From: Pseudomonadota bacterium
Lineage (GTDB): Bacteria > Pseudomonadota > Alphaproteobacteria > Rhizobiales > Xanthobacteraceae
Direction: 5' to 3'
Assembly: GCA_963205465.1 (NCBI GenBank)
Contig: CAUJKG010000058.1
Location: forward strand, 1-14,024
Length of the DNA: 14,024 nt
A program made the position numbers and the translations under genes. Numbering within the stretch: the first letter of the stretch is position 1; every line of letters begins with the position of its first letter. The notes beneath the pieces were generated by a model. The model was not told the DNA's origin. It worked only from the letters and a program-made list of their open reading frames with translations, and searched no databases. Positions 12,458 to 14,024 of this stretch are shown here, in pieces.

Positions 12458-12838
12458 TCAGGCGAGCTTGGCCTGCCTGCGAATCTTCTCGGCAAAAGCG
12501 GCGGCGCCGAAGCAGCGAAAGCTGAAGGTTGCGCCGTTTTTGGTGGTGACGTCGATGATCCTGGTGAGGAAACCGCTTTTGACCTCGACCGACGTGATTT
12601 CGGAAAGCGGGGTCGCGTAAGCGTGGCCGCCCTTGTGAATTGCGTCGTTTATCGCATTCGCGCCGAACAGGAGATGGGTGTCGGTGAGCGTGGCGGTGCC
12701 GCCGACCCACAGGCCGCCCTGGCGCTTTTTGAAGCGGTGCAATTCGCCGGAGACGACGCCCGGCACACGGTCGTTCGGCTCCGCATCCGCGAACAGGGCA
12801 TTCGAGAGTTTGCTATCGATGATGGTCCCGTAGCTCAT
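12458..12838 (-). CDS. GRAM/PH-like domain protein
   Basis: A 126-residue protein from ATG 12838, behind GGGAGGGG. In-frame ATGs at 12862 and 12853 are less favoured. The second half is a typical GRAM/PH-like pattern: GGTATLTDTHLLFGANAINDA (about 47-67), a strand YATPLSEITSVEVKSGF (about 74-90), then TRIIDVTTKNGATFSFRCFGAAAFAEKIRRQ, i.e. seven strands and a closing helix. The preceding GVVSGELHRFKKRQGG is the first strand. GRAM-like domains bind phospholipids or peptides. In bacteria this short form is uncharacterised. There is no signal or membrane helix, so it is cytosolic. The family call is by fold pattern, moderate confidence. Confidence 0.8.
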   Translation of the reverse strand: MSYGTIIDSKLSNALFADAEPNDRVPGVVSGELHRFKKRQGGLWVGGTATLTDTHLLFGANAINDAIHKGGHAYATPLSEITSVEVKSGFLTRIIDVTTKNGATFSFRCFGAAAFAEKIRRQAKLA

Positions 12839-12867
12839 GCGCCCCTCCCGCATCGCCCGCACTTCTC

Positions 12868-12889
12868 TTTGCGCTTATAAAGCCGCAAA
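12868..12889. repeat. 22-base near-palindrome between divergent genes
   Basis: TTTGCGCTT on the left pairs with AAG-C-CGCAAA on the right around ATA, nine base pairs with one bulged C. It sits midway between the GRAM-like gene (-) and the alpha/beta-barrel gene (+), in the position expected of an operator shared by the pair. Its AT-rich centre TATAAA could overlap a promoter. Confidence 0.45.
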
Positions 12890-12937
12890 TTACCAAGCCG
12901 CACAAGCGCACGGATGCGTGCTGAACAGGTGTCGACG

Positions 12938-13570
12938 ATGAAGCAGAACGGTTTTCTTGCAATCTGGAGCGATGTCGATCCGGCCGATGAGACCGACTAT
13001 CTGCACTGGCTTACCCGCGAGCATGTGCAGGAGCGGCTTGCGGTGCCGGGGTTTCTCGCGGTGCGGGTCTTCCGCACGGAGGCGGACGGCCGGGCGCGGT
13101 TTTTGATTTTTTACCGGTTGCAAGAGGCAAGCGTGGTCGGCAGCGAAGCCTATCTCGCGCGGCTCAACGCACCGACGCCGTGGTCGCAGAACATCATGCC
13201 GCGGTTGCGGAATTTCATGCGCGGCGGCGGTAGCATCTTGCAAGAGTCCGGAAGCGGAGCGGGTGGCTATATCGCGCCGTTACTCGTCGCACGCAGTGAG
13301 TTGGCCGATTATCGCGAAGCCGCGACCGAAATCGCGAAAGCCGACAGGATAGCGGCGACGCGCGTCTTCGAAGTCGATCACTCGGCTTCTGAAATTCAAA
13401 CGAACGAAAAGGCGATGCGCGCCGGCGACCGTTCCTTCGAAGCCATGCTCCTGATCGAGGCGCTGGACGAGGGCGAACTGGCGGCGGGCCTTGCCATGAT
13501 GGGCACGCGAGAGCGCGCAGTCTATCGACAGATTTTCGCGCTGGAGGCGCGCGATCCGGCGTCTATGTAA
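12938..13570 (+). CDS. probable dimeric alpha/beta-barrel protein (210 aa)
   Basis: A 210-residue protein from ATG 12938, with AGGTG upstream. The first half, NGFLAIWSDVDPADETDYLHWLTREHVQERLAVPGFLAVRVFR (about 3-46), has the strand, helix with HW, then PGF-x-RV pattern of EthD/DUF4286-like ferredoxin-fold proteins, and continues ARFLIFYRLQEASVVGSEAYLARLNAPTPW. The second half (about 107-210: GYIAPLLVARSEL, helix, RVFEV, FEAMLLIEAL) seems to be a second, more diverged copy of the same fold. The protein would thus be an internal pseudo-dimer. Related proteins bind or oxidise hydrophobic small molecules, but no catalytic residue can be assigned here. There is no signal peptide. Confidence 0.82.
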   Translation: MKQNGFLAIWSDVDPADETDYLHWLTREHVQERLAVPGFLAVRVFRTEADGRARFLIFYRLQEASVVGSEAYLARLNAPTPWSQNIMPRLRNFMRGGGSILQESGSGAGGYIAPLLVARSELADYREAATEIAKADRIAATRVFEVDHSASEIQTNEKAMRAGDRSFEAMLLIEALDEGELAAGLAMMGTRERAVYRQIFALEARDPASM

Positions 13571-13580
13571 AGACGCCTGC

Positions 13581-14024
13581 CTAAAGTTTCGTGCTCCAGA
13601 AATCCGGGTGATAGCGATAGGCGGCACCAGCCTGCTCGACGAAGCCGAGGCCGGGGAAAGGAAGATGCATTCCCGCGACGAGCAGCCGCTCAGTCGCCGC
13701 CATGTCGAAAGCGCGTTTGCGCGCCGCTGCCGCCTGTGGCTGATCGGTATCGAAGGCGAGGGTCCATTCAGGATGTGCAAATTGCAGCGCTGCGTTGTGA
13801 ACGATATCGCCCCAGACCAGCATCTGTTGTTTTTCCGATGCGAATAGAAAGCCGTTGTGCCCGACCGTATGGCCGGGCAGCGAGATGGCCGACACGCCGG
13901 GGCCGATCTCGCCGTTCGATGGAATCGGCTTCAGACGATGCGCGTAAGGTTTGATGGCGGCCGCGGCCATCTGGAAAAACGGCTTGAAATCCGCCGGGGC
14001 CTTGTCCGCCATTTCCGCGCTCAG
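13581..14024 (-). CDS. metallo-beta-lactamase-fold hydrolase, C-terminal part
   Basis: The frame is open to the window edge, so the start lies outside (no true start is claimed at 14012). The 147 visible residues carry the later metal ligands of the MBL fold: SLPGHTVGHNGFLF (metal-binding His), MLVWGDIVHNAALQF (bridging Asp), and LLVAGMHLPFPGLGFV (last His). The N-terminal HxHxDH motif is beyond the window. The pattern GHT-GH, WGD-VH, HLPFPG is that of MBL hydrolases near quorum-quenching and N-acyl-lactone-type enzymes, but many have other substrates. No substrate is inferred. It ends 10 bases from the end of the convergent barrel-protein gene. Confidence 0.9.
   Translation of the reverse strand: MSAEMADKAPADFKPFFQMAAAAIKPYAHRLKPIPSNGEIGPGVSAISLPGHTVGHNGFLFASEKQQMLVWGDIVHNAALQFAHPEWTLAFDTDQPQAAAARKRAFDMAATERLLVAGMHLPFPGLGFVEQAGAAYRYHPDFWSTKL

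Noticed and set aside
1..14024. tRNA, rRNA, CRISPR array, insertion sequence or phage element
   Set aside because: No cloverleaf, regularly spaced repeats, transposase/integrase motifs or terminal inverted repeats were seen on either strand.

Overview
The window looks like chromosomal DNA of a GC-rich alphaproteobacterium of the order Hyphomicrobiales (Rhizobiales), most likely near Bradyrhizobium, Afipia or Rhodopseudomonas. The reasons are the DUF3551-type secreted protein, the short FYDLN zinc-ribbon protein, many tiny conserved-hypothetical genes typical of that group, an alphaproteobacterial LexA box (GTTC-N7-GTTC) and two promoters matching the EcfG stress sigma factor (GGAAC-N17-GTT). 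No rRNA, tRNA, CRISPR array, transposase, integrase or phage gene was recognised.

Layout. 1-111: the tail of an alpha/beta hydrolase (+). 108-1586: a large polytopic membrane protein (-) whose stop codon overlaps the hydrolase stop. 1794-2021: a DUF3551 secreted protein (+). 2039-3286: a Y-family DNA polymerase (-) behind a perfect LexA box. 3391-3510: a 39-residue single-span membrane peptide (-). 3596-4012 and 4090-5280: a YciI/DGPF-like protein and a FemAB/CelD-like GNAT acyltransferase, both (-). 5512-6693: a CoxE-type vWA protein (+) without its usual MoxR ATPase partner in view. 6779-8065: a low-GC block with two tandem paralogous membrane proteins of unknown function (+). 8175-8724: a three-gene minus-strand operon of tiny proteins, including a FYDLN zinc ribbon. 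8725-9303: a long leader, cold shock protein and terminator. 9387-10117: a divergent pair, a proline-rich peptide (-) and a collagen-like lipoprotein (+). 10173-12838: small genes that include a PhnA-type domain, a YciF/DUF892 ferritin-like protein, a four-cysteine secreted protein, a C2H2-like peptide, an acid-tailed peptide and a GRAM-like protein. 12938-13570: a probable dimeric alpha/beta-barrel protein (+). 13581-14024: the C-terminal part of a metallo-beta-lactamase-fold hydrolase (-), cut by the window edge.

How the parts fit. Most genes are single transcription units in divergent or convergent pairs, so there is no large pathway operon. The unifying theme, partly inferred, is stress response: SOS control of the translesion polymerase, EcfG-type general-stress control of the YciF protein and of the proline-rich peptide (apparently on a leaderless mRNA), and a cold shock gene with a structured leader. 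The most novel items are the tandem paralogs at 6779-8065, the 20-triplet collagen-like lipoprotein, and the EcfG-promoted leaderless proline-rich gene. I see no obvious defence or biosynthetic system.
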